Below, piece by piece: positions 12,290 to 25,100 of a stretch of DNA of 64,000 nt. A program made the position numbers and the translations under genes. The stretch comes from Sipunculus nudus. Lineage: Eukaryota; Annelida; Sipuncula; Golfingiida; Sipunculidae. Below the pieces are notes generated by a model that saw nothing but the letters and a program-made list of their open reading frames with translations, had not been told where the DNA came from and did not search any database. The stretch lies in contig CM049320.1 of assembly GCA_026874595.1 (NCBI GenBank), positions 44,586,714 to 44,650,713 of the forward strand, in the 5' to 3' direction. Numbering within the stretch: position 1 is the stretch's first letter; each line of letters starts with the position of its first letter.

Positions 12290-13329
12290 TTTTACACTGA
12301 TGACAGGATTTGTCATCAATGAACGCACCACAGTTTCCACAATGTTGTATTCTGTTGTTATACATTTTCCACCGTTTGTTCTGACTGGTTAGATACTTTG
12401 ACCTATTCCCTTTCTTTGAAAAACACTGTTCACTTCGTGGGTTAGTTTGTGATTAAATTTTTTGATGGTTTTAATGTGATGTTTAAGTATTGTAAGATCA
12501 CACAAGTTTATTTAAAAGTTCTCCATTCCCTCGTAATGTGCTGTTAAATTTTTTTTTTTTCAATTCACTGACCACTATTTTGCTTTCACTTTTAATTCTA
12601 TCAATTTCTGTTTCTAAAATATGAATTGTGTCAACATAGTTTTCAGCTGATTCATTGTTTGATTTCAATTCTTCTACTAGTTTCAGTTTTAGTTTCAGTT
12701 TTTCTCTGTTAGCTAAGTATTTATCTTCTTCAGCCTTACTAACCTGGTCACCGTCAGTCAATAACTGGAGATGGTCACTGCTTTTCTCTTTAATTCTTAA
12801 TGAAAATTTAGAATTCAGGTCTTTTAAGATTTTTAAAGTGTTCTGTACACTCTTTACTTCCATAGCTAGTTCTCGTTTTTCAGATTCTAAATTTGAAACC
12901 TGCTTTTGTTTTGTCTCTTCTAATTCAGGGGTACACTGAGAGGATTTTTCAATATGTTGACTTTTGTCTACCTACTCATCCTTGAGAGATCCAGTGTTAA
13001 CAGAAACTTGTTTTAACATTGTTCTTTTTTTACTTTTTTTTCAGTAGCTTAATACGCAAAGCCTCCTTTTATATATTTACATTTTTTAAAAATTCGAAGT
13101 GTGACAGTTCTTTGTTAGAAATGTCCATGATGGATAGATCACTGGTACCTGTTGGACGATTTCTTTCAGGATGAATGAATCCATGTTCACCTTTTATGGC
13201 GTCCTGATAGCCTCTGGAACTTTTGTGTAAAACAGCAGCGGGCAAAGTGGTTCCACTGATGTCACTTGTGCAAATTTTTCCATGTGCTGGACAGTGACAT
13301 GTGTGGGCTCTGCTGTATGTCAAATCCAC
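12290..13329 (-). pseudogene. Broken minus-strand coding remnant: coiled coil and zinc ribbon
   Basis: Three minus-strand open pieces in order. 13329-13069 reads HGKICTSDISGTTLPAAVLH and ends in a stop. 12939-12498 is a Lys/Glu/Leu-rich coiled coil (REKLKLKLKLVEELKSNNES, YVDTIHILETEIDRIKSESK). 12445-12250 reads KRWKMYNNRIQHCGNCGAFI then DDKSCHQCKKK, a CxxC-CxxC zinc ribbon. Stops and frame changes separate them, and a 12-T run (12549-12560) is one likely slip site. I do not recognise the protein; it could be a retired gene or a mobile-element ORF. Confidence 0.45.
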
Positions 13330-13771
13330 ATGTGTAGCAGAGTCCTCTTTTCTTGAACCAAATCATGCATAGAAATGGCATCTTTAGCTGGGGAATTAGT
13401 CCAAATTTGATCTGGGGGAATTAGTCAAATTAATATTCACTTGGCTTTTTGTTTCACAGGTTACTGATTCCTAGGGCAATTTTCTTCCAAGTTGATTCAG
13501 TCAAATTTAACAATAACAAATGTCCACCATATACACTGATAGTTGGCTCTACCCTTATTCCTGGCTCCTCTCTCTCTCTATCCTGGCCCTGTATCTGACT
13601 CTCTATACTTCTGACATTAACTCCCCGGTTCAGTAACCAGTATATCTATTAATACATTTGCCCAAAATAATAATTGCAATTAAGGAATTTCACACTAGTG
13701 ATAATATTATTATTATATTATTATTCATATGACACATTTCTGAAGGATGCAGGGTTGTCACCCTTGTAAAA

Positions 13772-13840
13772 CATTTTTAGTTCAGCTGACCATAAGTCAT
13801 CTTAGCTTAAGTCGTGGTCCATTGATTCCGGATTCCGGAG
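13772..13840. repeat. Family B head fragment
   Basis: ATTTTTAGTTCAGCTGACC then ATAAGTCATCTTAGCTTAAG, followed by GTCGTGGTCCATTGATTCCG; no internal units follow. Confidence 0.6.
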
Positions 13841-14554
13841 TGCAAAGAAAGGGTTCGGCCGACGAGGATTGTCACAGGACCCTATGCAATGCATGAGCAT
13901 TTTATTTTTAACGTGTACCGTCCAGCCCACTGTTTCATATCGGTTAATAGAAAATCCCGTTTATTGTCACATAAATCTGAAATCCCAAACCATTTCCTAT
14001 ATGAACAATGGTAATCTGACCGTTTAATGTCATGTAATATTGTCATAAGCCCGTTTATTGTTATGCTTGGAACCCTTGGCAGTGCATGATACCAGTTCGC
14101 AGTTAATATCACATCAAACGCCGACACGGCGATCAACGAGGCCAAGAGCCTGTAATCGGTCAGATGGATCAAATAGTTATGAAGTTGGACCTAAATACAT
14201 AAAATATGAAATATGTTTAATTTGTTTTTAAGGGTTATTCTGCTTTAAATCCAGACTGATCGCTGCGAGGTTGGGGGGGGGGGGGGTGCTAAAGGGGGCC
14301 CGTCCTGGTGCAAGTGTCTTAATTAAGGCCCAATAAAAACTAGAAATAGGCCTATGGGGAGACTTTTATATTTGAGTTATGTTTGAACAGGGTCTATATA
14401 CGGGTGGACCCGGGAGAGTCCAAGAGGGCCCGGGAGCCCCGGGTTACCCAGAAATTCTCTCTAGGGCCCGATAGTCTTTTTTTGTTACCTTACGCATGTT
14501 ATTCATAATGTTATTCAGACCAGGAGGGTCTAAGTGGGCCATTTTAGTTTTTCA

Positions 14555-14557
<3 letters not shown>

Positions 14558-14591
<34 letters not shown>
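14558..14591. repeat. (TAA)n microsatellite
   Basis: Eleven perfect TAA units. Confidence 0.95.
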
Positions 14592-14639
14592 GTGCTGGGA
14601 GGGGGCAGGGGCCCGGCAACGTTTTTGTACCGCCTTAAA

Positions 14640-17199
14640 AGAATCCTCTCGGAGGCCCTGCGTCCGTCCGTCCGTAGATGTGGCACGTTTTGAAACCGTA
14701 AGACCTAGGAATCCAAAATTCGGCATAATGTTAGATGTCCCCAAGATCTCCTACCAAGCCGAAAACTGGGTCTTTGCGACTTCGTTCTTTTGAGAAAGTA
14801 AGGAAAAACCTCATTTTTAGCTCAGCTGACTATAAGTCATCTGAGCTATAGTCGTGGTTCATTGTCCGTCGTCTTTCCGCCCGTCCGTCCGTAGATGTGG
14901 TACGTTTTGAAACCATAAGACCTAAGAATCGAAAATTTGGCATAATGTTAGATGTCCCCAAGATCTCCTACCAAGCCGAAAACTGGGTCTTTGCGACTTC
15001 GTTCCTTTGAGAAATTAAGGAAAAACCTAATTTTTTTTTATTAAAAACCTATTTTCACACTTCAGGACTGACTAATATCAAAACCACTCATCTGTTTTTC
15101 CTCATATTTACCATAAATAATCCTCCATATAGTTCCTATGCACAAGCCTGAAATTAGGTCTGTATTATATAATTCAAAAAAGTTATGGGCCCAAACATAA
15201 TGCATTTTGTAAATATTCACTTAACACTAAACTTGTTAAAGCTAAGCACTTTTTTCTTAATTTTTATATTTCCAAAGAAGCTGCCATCTGTTAACAGGGC
15301 ACAAATCATTACCGCTGAACCTGGAATCTTCATATTTGACAACAAGGGAGGTCCATGAAAAGTCACTGTGGAAACTTGAAATCAGGTCTCTGTTACCCAT
15401 ATCGTCTGACCTATGGGGCTCGTAAGTACCCCTCAGAATAATTAAAAATTTGGAACAAAAGCTTTAGTATCTGAATAACTTCTGCATTGATCACCATGAT
15501 TCTTTGCATGAATATTGATCATGGAGGGCTTCTTCAGTTCCTGCAAACTTGTGGCGCTACCTGTATTTTTTTCTGATTTTTACGAATTTTTTTTCTTAAA
15601 TTTTTATATTTTCAAAGAATCTGTCATCTGTTAACAGGGTACAAATCATTACCGCTGGACCTGGAATCTTCTTATTTGACATCCAGGGAGGTCCATGAAA
15701 AATCTATGTGAAAACTTGAAATTAGGTCTCTGTTACACATATTCTCTGAGCTATGGGTCTGAAAAGTACGCCCCAGAATAATAAAAAACTTGACACAAAA
15801 GCTTCAGTATCTGAATAACTACTGCATTTAACACCATGAAACTTTGCATGAGTATTTGCATGAGTATTGGTCATGAAGGGTTCCATCAGTTCCTGCAAAC
15901 TTGTGGCGCCACCTGTATTTTTTCTAATTTTTACGAATTTTTTTCTTAATTTTGTTATTTCCAAAGAAGCTGTCATCTGTTAAAAGGGCACAAATCATTA
16001 CCGCTGCACCTGGAATCTTCCTTTTTGACAGCAAAGGAGGTCTATGAAAAGTCACTGTGGAAACTTGAAATCAGGTCTCTGTTACCCATATCGTCTGACC
16101 TATGGGGCTCGTAAGTACCCCTCAGAATAATTAAAAATTTGACACAAAAGATTCAGTATCTGAATAACTACTGCATTGATCACCATGATTATTTGCATGA
16201 ATATTGATCATGCAGTGTTCCATCAGTTCCTGGAAACTGGTGGCGCCACCTGTATTTTTTTTCTAATTTTTACGAATTATTTTCTTAATTTTTGATATTT
16301 TCAAAGAAGCTGTCATCTGTAAACAGGGCACAAATTATTACCGCTGGACCTGGAATCTAATTTGACAGCAAGGGAGGTCCCTGAAAAGTCTCCTTGGAAA
16401 CTTGAAATTAGCTCTCTGCACTCATATTCTCTGAGCTATGGGTCTCGAAAGTACCCCCCAGAATAATAAAAAAATTGACACAAAAGCTCAAATATCTGAA
16501 TAACCACTGCATTTATCACCATGATTCTTTGCATGAATGTTGCTCATGGAGTAATCCATCAGTTCCTGCAAACTGGTGGCGCCACCTGTATTTTTCCTTA
16601 ATTTTTGATATTTTCAAAGAAGCTGTCATCTTTTTACAGGGCACAAATCATTACCGCTGGACCTGAAATAAGTTCTCTGTTACCCATATTCTCCGATCTA
16701 TGGGTTTCGAAAGTACCCCCCAGAATAATCAAAACAAAATGTAACTGCTGGACCTGGAATCTTCTAACTTGACATCAAGGGAGGTCGGTAAAAAGTCTCT
16801 GTAGAAACTTGAAATTAGGTCTCTGTTACCCATATCCTCTGGGCTTTTGGGGCTCATAAGTACCCCTCAGAATAATTATAAATTTGATACAAAAGCTCAA
16901 AAATCTGAATAACTGCATTGATCACGATGATTCTTTGGATATATATTGGTCATGGAGTGTTTCATTAGTTCCTGCAGACTGGTACGTGGCACTATACTAC
17001 CGGTATTATTTCAAATTTTTATGTTTTTTTCTTCTATTTATGAGACCTTCAAATGAAGTGGTCATTTGTCGAAAAGCTCATTGAAACCCATTTCTTAGGA
17101 CTCACAAAATTAATGATTTTTTGGCACTCTGGGAGTCATTTTGCTTATTTTTCACCATTACTTGAATTCAGCTGAGCGTCATGGCCCATGGACCACTAG
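14640..17199. repeat. Family B repeat, longest copy, about six internal units
   Basis: Two partial heads (14640-14816 and 14817-15030) share CGTCCGTCCGTAGATGTG and CCCCAAGATCTCCTACCAAG; the second has the hairpin AGCTCAGCTGACT, ATA, AGTCATCTGAGCT (14819-14848). Units of about 330 bp follow (GGGCACAAATCATTACCGCT, TGGAAACTTGAAAT, CTGGTGGCGCCACCTG). The tail is at 17170-17199. Confidence 0.82.
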
Positions 17200-17699
17200 T
17201 TTTTATCATATTTTCAGTTATGATGGTCAAATACATATGCCATAAAACAAACCACCATAACAATGAAACAAAAGCTAAAAAATTGTACAGAAAGCGTGTT
17301 TCTATATCAAGCTCATCTGTTATTACTTTTTAAATAATTAGGTACCCATAATGCACGCATGCAGACCTAAAAATACCTATATGAGTGATTTCAAAGCCAT
17401 GACTTCGAATCCGCCGTTCAGGTGGAATGTTTTATTTTCTTTAGGCTTTGACATCTTCCTTACGGATATATATATAATTGAATATGGACTTTTATATTGA
17501 ACTTTTCTTCATCTCGCCTTATCTTAGAGGAAATACAAACTTGATTGATTATAACTGAATTGTTTGTATTACCGTTCGGTTAAACACAGCATGCATGGTC
17601 TTTGTTTTTATAATTGCAGTAGTAAGCACTCTTAATGTATACTGTCCCTTTAAAGTTGTTTTGCTTTATGGCAATTCAGCATCGAATGGTTCGTACAAA

Positions 17700-18012
17700 A
17701 ATGTGAAATTTTATCTCGAGATATTAAGTCAAGATCCCTAGGTAATATCTCGAGATCTCGGCTTTGCCTCTCGAGATCTCAAGATGCTAAGTCGAGATAT
17801 CGAGATTTTTTTTGGCAGCAAAATATTTTTTTGTGTGAAAATTTATGTCAAGATCTCGAGATAATATCTCGAGATCTCGACTTAACATCTCGAGATCTTG
17901 ACTTAACATCTCGGGATCTCGAGATATATTATCTTATTCTGCAGCAAAATATTTTTTTGGTGTGATAAATTATGTCGAGATCTGGAGATTTTGTCGAGAT
18001 ATCGAGATGTTA
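17700..18012. repeat. Cluster of TCTCGAGA palindromes
   Basis: ATCTCGAGAT or close variants occur more than ten times in about 310 bp, spaced by AAGTCAAGATC or CTTAACATC, in two blocks separated by GCAGCAAAATATTTTTTTG, which itself occurs twice. Any pair can form a strong hairpin. No coding. Confidence 0.9.
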
Positions 18013-18784
18013 TAGGGGCACAAATTGTAACCGCTGGACCTAGAAACTTCTAACTTAAAAGCCATGGAGTTCCATCAAAATCACCTTGGAAAACTGAAAT
18101 TTGGCCACTGTGACCTATATCCTCCGAGCTATGGGGCTCCTTAGTATATACCCCCAGAATTAATAAAAATGTCATACCAAAGTTTCAGTATCTGAATAAT
18201 TAATGCATTCATTGCCATGATTCCTCCCATATGTATTAATAAAATAGTGTTACATCATTTCCTGAAGACTGGTGGCGTCATCTGTATTTTTTTTAATGTT
18301 TACGCATTTTTTCTCTGATTCTGAGACCAGATGAAGCAATTCGTCCGTTAACAGGGCACAAATTGTAACCAGTAGACCTAGAAACTTCCAACTGTACATC
18401 CTGGTTGGTCCCAGGCCTATCTTCTTGGAAACCTGAAATTAGATCATGGTGACCTATATTTTGCATACTACAGACTGTAAACATGATTTTGAACACCCAG
18501 TCAGTCAGAAGAGGCACAAATTGTATCCGCTAGGCCTAGAATCTTCTTACATGACATTCAGGCAGGTCCTGGGTAAATCTGCATGTAGACCTGAAATTAG
18601 GTCATGATGACCTACATTTTGTTAACTATGGGCCAAAATTATTTAGCACTCTTAAAATCAGATGGGCACAAAATGTATCTGCTAATCCTAGAATGTTCTA
18701 ATGTAATATACAGGGAAGTCTTGTGCATCATAGTGCTTTTCTCCATGGAAACCCGAAATTAGGTCATGGTGACCTATATTACTG

Positions 18785-18818
<34 letters not shown>

Positions 18819-19125
18819 ACATTTTAAGCACCAGGCAGTCAGACGGGGTACAAACCTTTACTGTTGGACCTAGAATCTTCTGTCTTGACATCCAGGAATG
18901 TTCTTATGAAAAGTGCATGGTGTTTTTTGCTAAGCTGACTGCATACCAAAAGGCTATATTATCATGGGAATAGCTGGACATATTATCATGAAACTTTTTC
19001 TTCTTGTTGATTTTGAAGAATTTTAATAGCTACATTTGGGACTACTACCTACAAAATTGGGCTTTCAGATGATAAAATTCCTTTTGTGAATGTCTTCCTA
19101 TTTAGCTGAGCATCATGAGTATCAT
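18013..19125. repeat. Family B repeat, 5'-truncated copy
   Basis: Starts inside a unit (GGGCACAAATTGTAACCGCT) and has four shortening units (from 18013, 18355, 18513 and about 18660) and a tail TTAGCTGAGCATCATGAG at 19103. The C run and A run at 18784-18810 sit in it. Confidence 0.7.
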
Positions 19126-19309
19126 TTGTTTATATTTTTTACAGCTTTTTATTTCACTTAATATATTAAATGTGTATTATTATACTTCAGCTAATCTCCC
19201 ACTTTCTTCTTTATTCTATAATTGGTAGGTGTTCATACATTTCCATGGTTATTTTATGGATTGATCGGAGGTTAGCACGTTTTAACCTCAGTGTCTGCAA
19301 CTTTATTTT

Positions 19310-20520
19310 GCCATCTAATGTTCATCAGTTGACGAAGGCAGGTCAGGTGGAAGTGGTTCAGTTGTTTGCATGTTTTGCATAGACAGTCCACGTCTCGCAA
19401 CCATACAGCAGGGTAGTGACAACTGCTTTATAGACCTAGCATTTGGTATCAAGATCGATGCCTCTGCTATCCTAGATATCTGAGCGTAGTCTACCAAAAG
19501 CAATGCTGGGTTTTGCTACTCTGCTGTTGAGCTCGTCATCTATGTTTACTCTCTTTGACAATGTGCTGTCAAGATATGTGAATTTGTCCACCACCTATAG
19601 ATTTGTTCCATGCACCATGATGGTGGATTCATCATATTGCTTTCCTGGTGCATGACTTCAGTCTTTTTTATGCTTATGGTAAAATGGAAAATGGAAGCGT
19701 CTTTGAAATCTTGTGGCAGTGTACTTTTCTTCAAAAGGGAGATTAACAATTCATCGAGCTTCTGTGTCAATGTTAGTCCGCCGGCTTTGTATATTCCAGT
19801 TGGAACAGCTCAGAGCTTTACCACATGAGAGCTGTTAGATGGATTTCTCCACTTCTTGGACAGAGGGTATGTTGTCGAGTGCTTCATTTGTTTCTATTAC
19901 GGGCAGGCGAGCTATAGCATCGTCATTGATGGAGGAGGGACAATTCACAGGGGCGGATATAGGATTTAGGAAAAGGGGGGTCCAACCAAGGAGGACTAAT
20001 GAAAAACCTTAAAAGATCACCAGGTCCGGAAAGGGGGGGGGGTCCAGGCCGCAAAATTTGTCTGAAACCCTTAAAAAAGCTTACAGCGGATGAAAAAAAG
20101 GGGAGGGGGAGGGGGGTCCGGACTCCCTGGACCCCTCCCCTGGATCCGCTTCTGGTTCAGAAAGGATTTGAATTGCTCTGGCCACCGGTCCAGGATCTTA
20201 GCACGCTAAGATATCAAGGCCGATCCATCAGCACTCGGGAGAGGAGATGTGCCGGAAGACTGCGGTCCATACACAGTTTTGAGAGGGTCTTGGAATCTCT
20301 TAGAGTAACTCAGGTCCGCGTATCTTTGAGCCAGGTATCTCGCATGTTGCGCAGTTTGGTTTGGACTACCGGGCGGATGTTTGTGAAGGCCGCTTTCTTT
20401 GAGGTTCAGGTTGGCTCCTGTTGATAAACAAGGTGAAGCCTGTGTTTCTGTGAGAGGTGTTTTGTATCTGGTCATCGTTCTTATCAAACCAGTCCAGGTG
20501 TCTAGTTGTTGGTCCGAGCA
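19310..20520 (-). pseudogene. LINE reverse-transcriptase ORF remnant, minus strand, broken
   Basis: Minus-strand pieces in order: RHLDWFDKNDDQIQ, LKTVYGPQSSGTSPLPSADG, KILDRWPEQFKSF, then after an inserted TIR element PSSINDDAIARLPVIETNEA, YLDSTLSKRVNIDDEL, and AVVTTLLYGCETWTVY. These are familiar landmarks of the long ORF of invertebrate LINEs. Most of the catalytic centre between the NEA and DSTL pieces is deleted, and there are many stops and frame changes. Confidence 0.78.
19948..20154. mobile_element. Short TIR element (CAGGGGCGGAT...ATCCGCTTCTG) inside the LINE remnant
   Basis: 207 bp starting CAGGGGCGGATATAGG and ending CCTGGATCCGCTTCTG; the ends are inverted repeats. It splits the LINE frame between FKSF and PSSIND. 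Flanks ATTCA and GTTCA match at 4 of 5 bases, similar to the 5-bp duplications of the related elements at 27182 and 32012. The inner region is G-rich and codes for nothing. Confidence 0.65.
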
Positions 20521-20629
20521 GCCCTCTTAAGGAATGCACTGCTCACCTTCATGGCATCAGAAGGGGCTAGAAAATGTGCACTAACCTTTGCCTGCTTTAC
20601 TCTCCCCTGGCCAGCACACCCCGGCTGGC

Positions 20630-20715
20630 GGTGATCCCGTACAGCGGTCGAAAGCTTTTCCTGGCATCATGGAACGTGCGAACCCTCCTAGACAACCCCA
20701 ACACAGAGCACTAAA
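20630..20715 (+). pseudogene. LINE endonuclease start, plus strand
   Basis: Reads VIPYSGRKLFLASWNVRTLL then DNPNTEH and a stop. SWNVRTLL is the usual beginning of the LINE endonuclease domain. It faces the opposite way from the reverse-transcriptase remnant next to it, so the two are separate or rearranged insertions. Confidence 0.65.
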
Positions 20716-21079
20716 TACTGATATTATGATTGCCATGTGCACTGCAGGTGTTGCCAAAATGGTTCTGCCATTTGAAAACATGTCATAAATACTCTACACT
20801 GACCAATGGATTTGGTTAATACTAGTACGTGGATTCTAAAGTAGTCTGAAGATATATTTTTCTTCAATTTGTTTTTAAAATGACTAATTAAACATTTGAA
20901 TAAAAAATTGTTGATGACCAAACTTTCCAAGCAAAATATTTTACATTATATGTGAATATTGTCCTTATTAGCAACCTATATATGCCTTTATAAAACGGTA
21001 AGAGCCAAACGTGCAAAAACTGCAGTTTTCGACGATTTTGGATGTTAACCCTTGCTGCAGTGAAGCCAAATATTTACAA

Positions 21080-21170
21080 TTTTATCTCCGCTGACTGTAC
21101 GTCAACTAAGCTATAGTGATCGGTCAGAGTCCGTCTTCCGTTCGTTTGTCTGTCTGTCTTGCTGAATGTG
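21080..21170. repeat. Family B head fragment
   Basis: TTTATCTCCGCTGACTGTAC, GTCAACTAAGCTATAGTGAT then CCGTCTTCCGTTCG and GTCTGTCTGTC. Confidence 0.55.
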
Positions 21171-21315
21171 TGTTAAAGAGAAAGACAATGTACTTGCTGA
21201 TTGCCTTTCGAGATGTTAATGAAATGTTGTAAATAAGATGGTTTTGAAATGTTGTAATAATTTAGTAATTGTGATCGCAAAAAGAAAATCTTCTTTTTCC
21301 TTACAGGAGGGGGAG

Positions 21316-22166
21316 TGTTACAGGTGCCCTTTTTATTGTGTGCACAAGTGTTGCACATGTCTTTTTTGTTGTGTGACACGGGCGTAAGTCGTGTTGTGGC
21401 GCCCGTGTCTGGTCGCGTATTGCGTACTCGTTGAACTCTGGTTGTCATGCTAGCTTGGGCCTTTCTCGCCTGGCCGAGCCGGGGCGAGCTCACGTGTGAA
21501 CCCTAATATGTTGAGACACAGCGATGATTTTCGAGATGATTCCTTTAACGCGTGTTTACTGTGTGTTGTGTTGGATTCTTTAGACTGTTCGAGAAGTGGA
21601 AAATTCTCGTCTTCTGGTGAGAGGATATAAATATGGGGCTGTGTTTTAAGCCGAGAGAGAGAGGTGAGAGAATATTCCAACGGACACAGACGTGTGGGAC
21701 CTGTCCAATTATCCAGGAATTACAGGGATTCTACTATTACTATCTCTATATAATTTGGTGCTGCCTGCCTCAAGTTTACTTTCTGGATTGTTACAAGAGC
21801 TTTACATTGGACTGTTATTCTGCGGGAGAGTTTGTGTGGACTTTTCATCCGGCATATACATTTAAAAAGGCTTATCGTTGTGACAGTGGTGGTATCCAGG
21901 TACTGTGCACTTTGTTTATTTTATTGTGTGATTATATTGATTTGTTGTTATACCGCTGTTATACTGTGTAATTAATGTATTGTAATGTTAGGGTTGTTTT
22001 AAGAATAAATTATAGTTATTTGTTAACAAAAAACCACTGACTTCTTTATTCATTCCCCTAGACATTTCACACTGCCTAGTGTTACAGAATTTGATTTTCT
22101 TTATCCCCTTGACAAAATTTATGTTCATCAAGCATACCTGATCTGTTGATATTAGGTTCCGTAACA
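21316..22166 (+). mobile_element. LTR (solo-like), 851 bp
   Basis: Begins TGTTACAGGTGCC and ends TTAGGTTCCGTAACA, so the ends are TGTTAC/GTAACA. It holds a TATA box (TATAAATA at 21626) and a poly(A) signal (AATAAA at 22004), the layout of an LTR. A relative of the same family lies at 43791-44616. No internal retroelement genes follow; the 39-bp array starts at the next base, and no target duplication is visible (GGGAG against ATATA). Confidence 0.7.
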
Positions 22167-25100
22167 ATATATATTTAACATGCCTGGTATGTGAACGGAT
22201 CCTTGATGTTTATTTAACTTGCCGGGTATGTGAACGGATCCTTGATGTATATTTAACATGCCTGGTATGTGAACGGATCCTTGATGTTTATTTAACATGC
22301 CTGGTATGTGAACGGATCCTTGATGTTTATTTAATATGCCTGGTATGTGAACAGATCCTTGATGAATATTTAACATGCCGGGTTTGTAAACGGATCCTTG
22401 ATGAATATTTAACATGCCTCGTATGTAAACGGATCCTTGATGTTAATTAAACTTGCCGGGTATGTGAACGGATAGTTAATGTATATTTAACATGCCTAGT
22501 ATGTGAACAGATCCTTGATGAATATTTAACATGCCGGGTTTGTAAACGGATCCTTGATGTTTATTTAACATGCCTGGTATGTGAACGGATCCTTGATGTT
22601 TATTTAATATGCCTGGTATGTGAACGGATCCTTGATGTTTATTTAATATGCCGGGTATGTGAACAGATCCTTGATGAATATTTAACATGCCGGGTTTGTA
22701 AACTGATCCTTGATGAATATTTAACATGCCTGGTATGTAAACGGATCCTTGATGTTTATTTAACATGCCTGGTATGTGAACGGATACTTGATGAATATTT
22801 AACATGCCGAGTAAGTGAACGGATCCTTGATGAATATTTAACATGCCTAGTATGTGAACAGATCCTTTATGAATATTTAACATGCCGGGTAAGTGAACGG
22901 ATACTTGATGAATATTTAACATGCCTGGTATGTGAACGGATCCTTGATGAATATTTAACATGCCGGGTTTGTGAACGGATCCTTGATGAATATTTAACAT
23001 GCCTTGTATGTGAACGGATAAAAGTTTGATGAATATTTAACATGCTTGGTATGTGAACGGATCCTTGATGTTTATTTAACATGCCTGGTATGTGAACGGA
23101 TCCTTGATGTATATAACATGCCTGGTATGTGAACGGATACTTGATGAATATTTAACATGCCTTGTATGTAAACAGATCCTTGATGAATATTTAACATGCC
23201 GGGTTTGTGAACGGATCCTTGATGAATATTTAACATGCCTGGTATGTGAACGGATCCTTGATGAATATTTAACATGCCTGGTATGTGAACGGATCCTTGA
23301 TGAATATTTAACATGCCTGGTATGTGAACGGATACTTGATGAATATTTAACATGCCTGGTATGTAAACGGATACTTGATGAATATTTAACATGCCTGGTA
23401 TGTAAACGGATCCTTGATGTTTATTTACAAGCCTGGTATGTGAACGGATCCTTGATGTTTATTTAACATGCCGGGTATGTGAACGGATCCTTGATGTTTA
23501 TTTAACATGCCTGGTATGTGAACGGATCCTTGATGTTTATTTAACATGCCTGGTATGTGAACGGATCCTTGATGTTTATTTAACATGCCTGGTATATGAA
23601 CGGATCCTTGATGTATAATTAACATGCCTGGTATGTGAACGGATACTTGATGAATATTTAACATGACTGGTATGTGAACGGATACTTGATGAATATTTAA
23701 CATGCCTTGTATGTGAACGGATACTTGATGAATGTTTAACATGCCTTGTATGTAAACAGATCCTTGATGAATATTTAACATGCCGGGTTTGTGAACGGAT
23801 CCTTGATGAATATTTAACATGCCTAGTATATGAACGGATCCTTGATGAATATTTAACATGCCTGGTATGTGAACAGATCCTTGATGTTTATTTAACATGC
23901 CGGGTATGTGAACCGATCCTTGATGAATATTTAACATGACTGGTATATGAACGGATACTTGATGAATATTTAACATGACTGGTATGTGAACGGATACTTG
24001 ATGAATATTTAACATGCCTGGTAAGTGAACAGGTCCTTGATGAATATTTAACATGCCTGGTAAGTGAACAGATCCTTGATGAATATTGAACATGCCTGGT
24101 ATGTGAACAGATCCTTGATGTTTATTTAACATGCCGGGTATGTGAACGGATCCTTGATGTATATTTAACATGCCTGGTATGTGAACGGATACTTGATGAA
24201 TATTTAACATGACTGGTATGTGAACGGATACTTGATGCATATTTAACATGCCGGGTAAGTGAACGGATCCTTGATGAATATTAAAATTGCCGGGTTTTTG
24301 AACAGATCCTTGATGTTTATTTAACTTACCTGGTATGTGAACGGATCCTTGATGTATATTTAACATGCCTGGTATGTGAACGGATCCTTGATGTTTATTT
24401 AACATGCCTGGTATGTGAACGGATCCTTGATGTATATTAAACATGCCTGGTATGTGAACGGATCCTTGATGAATATTTAACATGCCTGGTATGTGAACGG
24501 ATACTTGATGAATATTTAACATGCCTGGTATGTAAACGGGTACTTGATGAATATTTAACATGCCTGGTATGTGAACGGATCCTTGATGTTTATTTAACAT
24601 GCCTGGTATGTGAACGGATCCTTGATGTATATTTAACATGCCTGGTATGTGAACGGATACTTGATGAATATTTAACATGACTGGTATGTGAACGGATACT
24701 TGATGAATATTTAACATGCCTTTAAGTGAACAGATCCTTGATGAATATTTAACATGCCTGGTATGTGGACAGATCCTTGATGTTTATATAACATACCTGG
24801 TATGTGAACAGATCCTTGATGTTTATTTAACATGCCGGGTATGTGAACGGATCCTTGATGAATATTTAACATGACTGGTATGTGAACGGATACTTGATGA
24901 ATTTTTAACATGACTGGTATGTGAACGGATACTTGATGAATATTTAACATGCCTGGTAAGTGAACAGATCCTTGATGAATATTTAACATGCCGGGTAAGT
25001 GAACGGATCCTTGATGAATATTTAACATGCCGGGTTTGTGAACGGATCCTTGATGTTTATTTAACTTACCTGGTATGTGAACGGATCCTTGATGTATATT

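Noticed and set aside
17400-17425. GACTTCGAATCC as a tRNA B box
   Set aside because: No matching A box or cloverleaf at the right distance. No confident tRNA gene was seen anywhere in the window.
20206-20487. 93-residue minus-strand ORF with YGPQSSGTSPLPS
   Set aside because: It is a fragment of the LINE remnant and not an independent gene.
23425-24717. 430-residue minus-strand ORF of 13-residue repeats
   Set aside because: It is one of several frames that exist only because the 39-bp unit is divisible by three. The plus strand is open in the same region, and indels break it without regard to frame.
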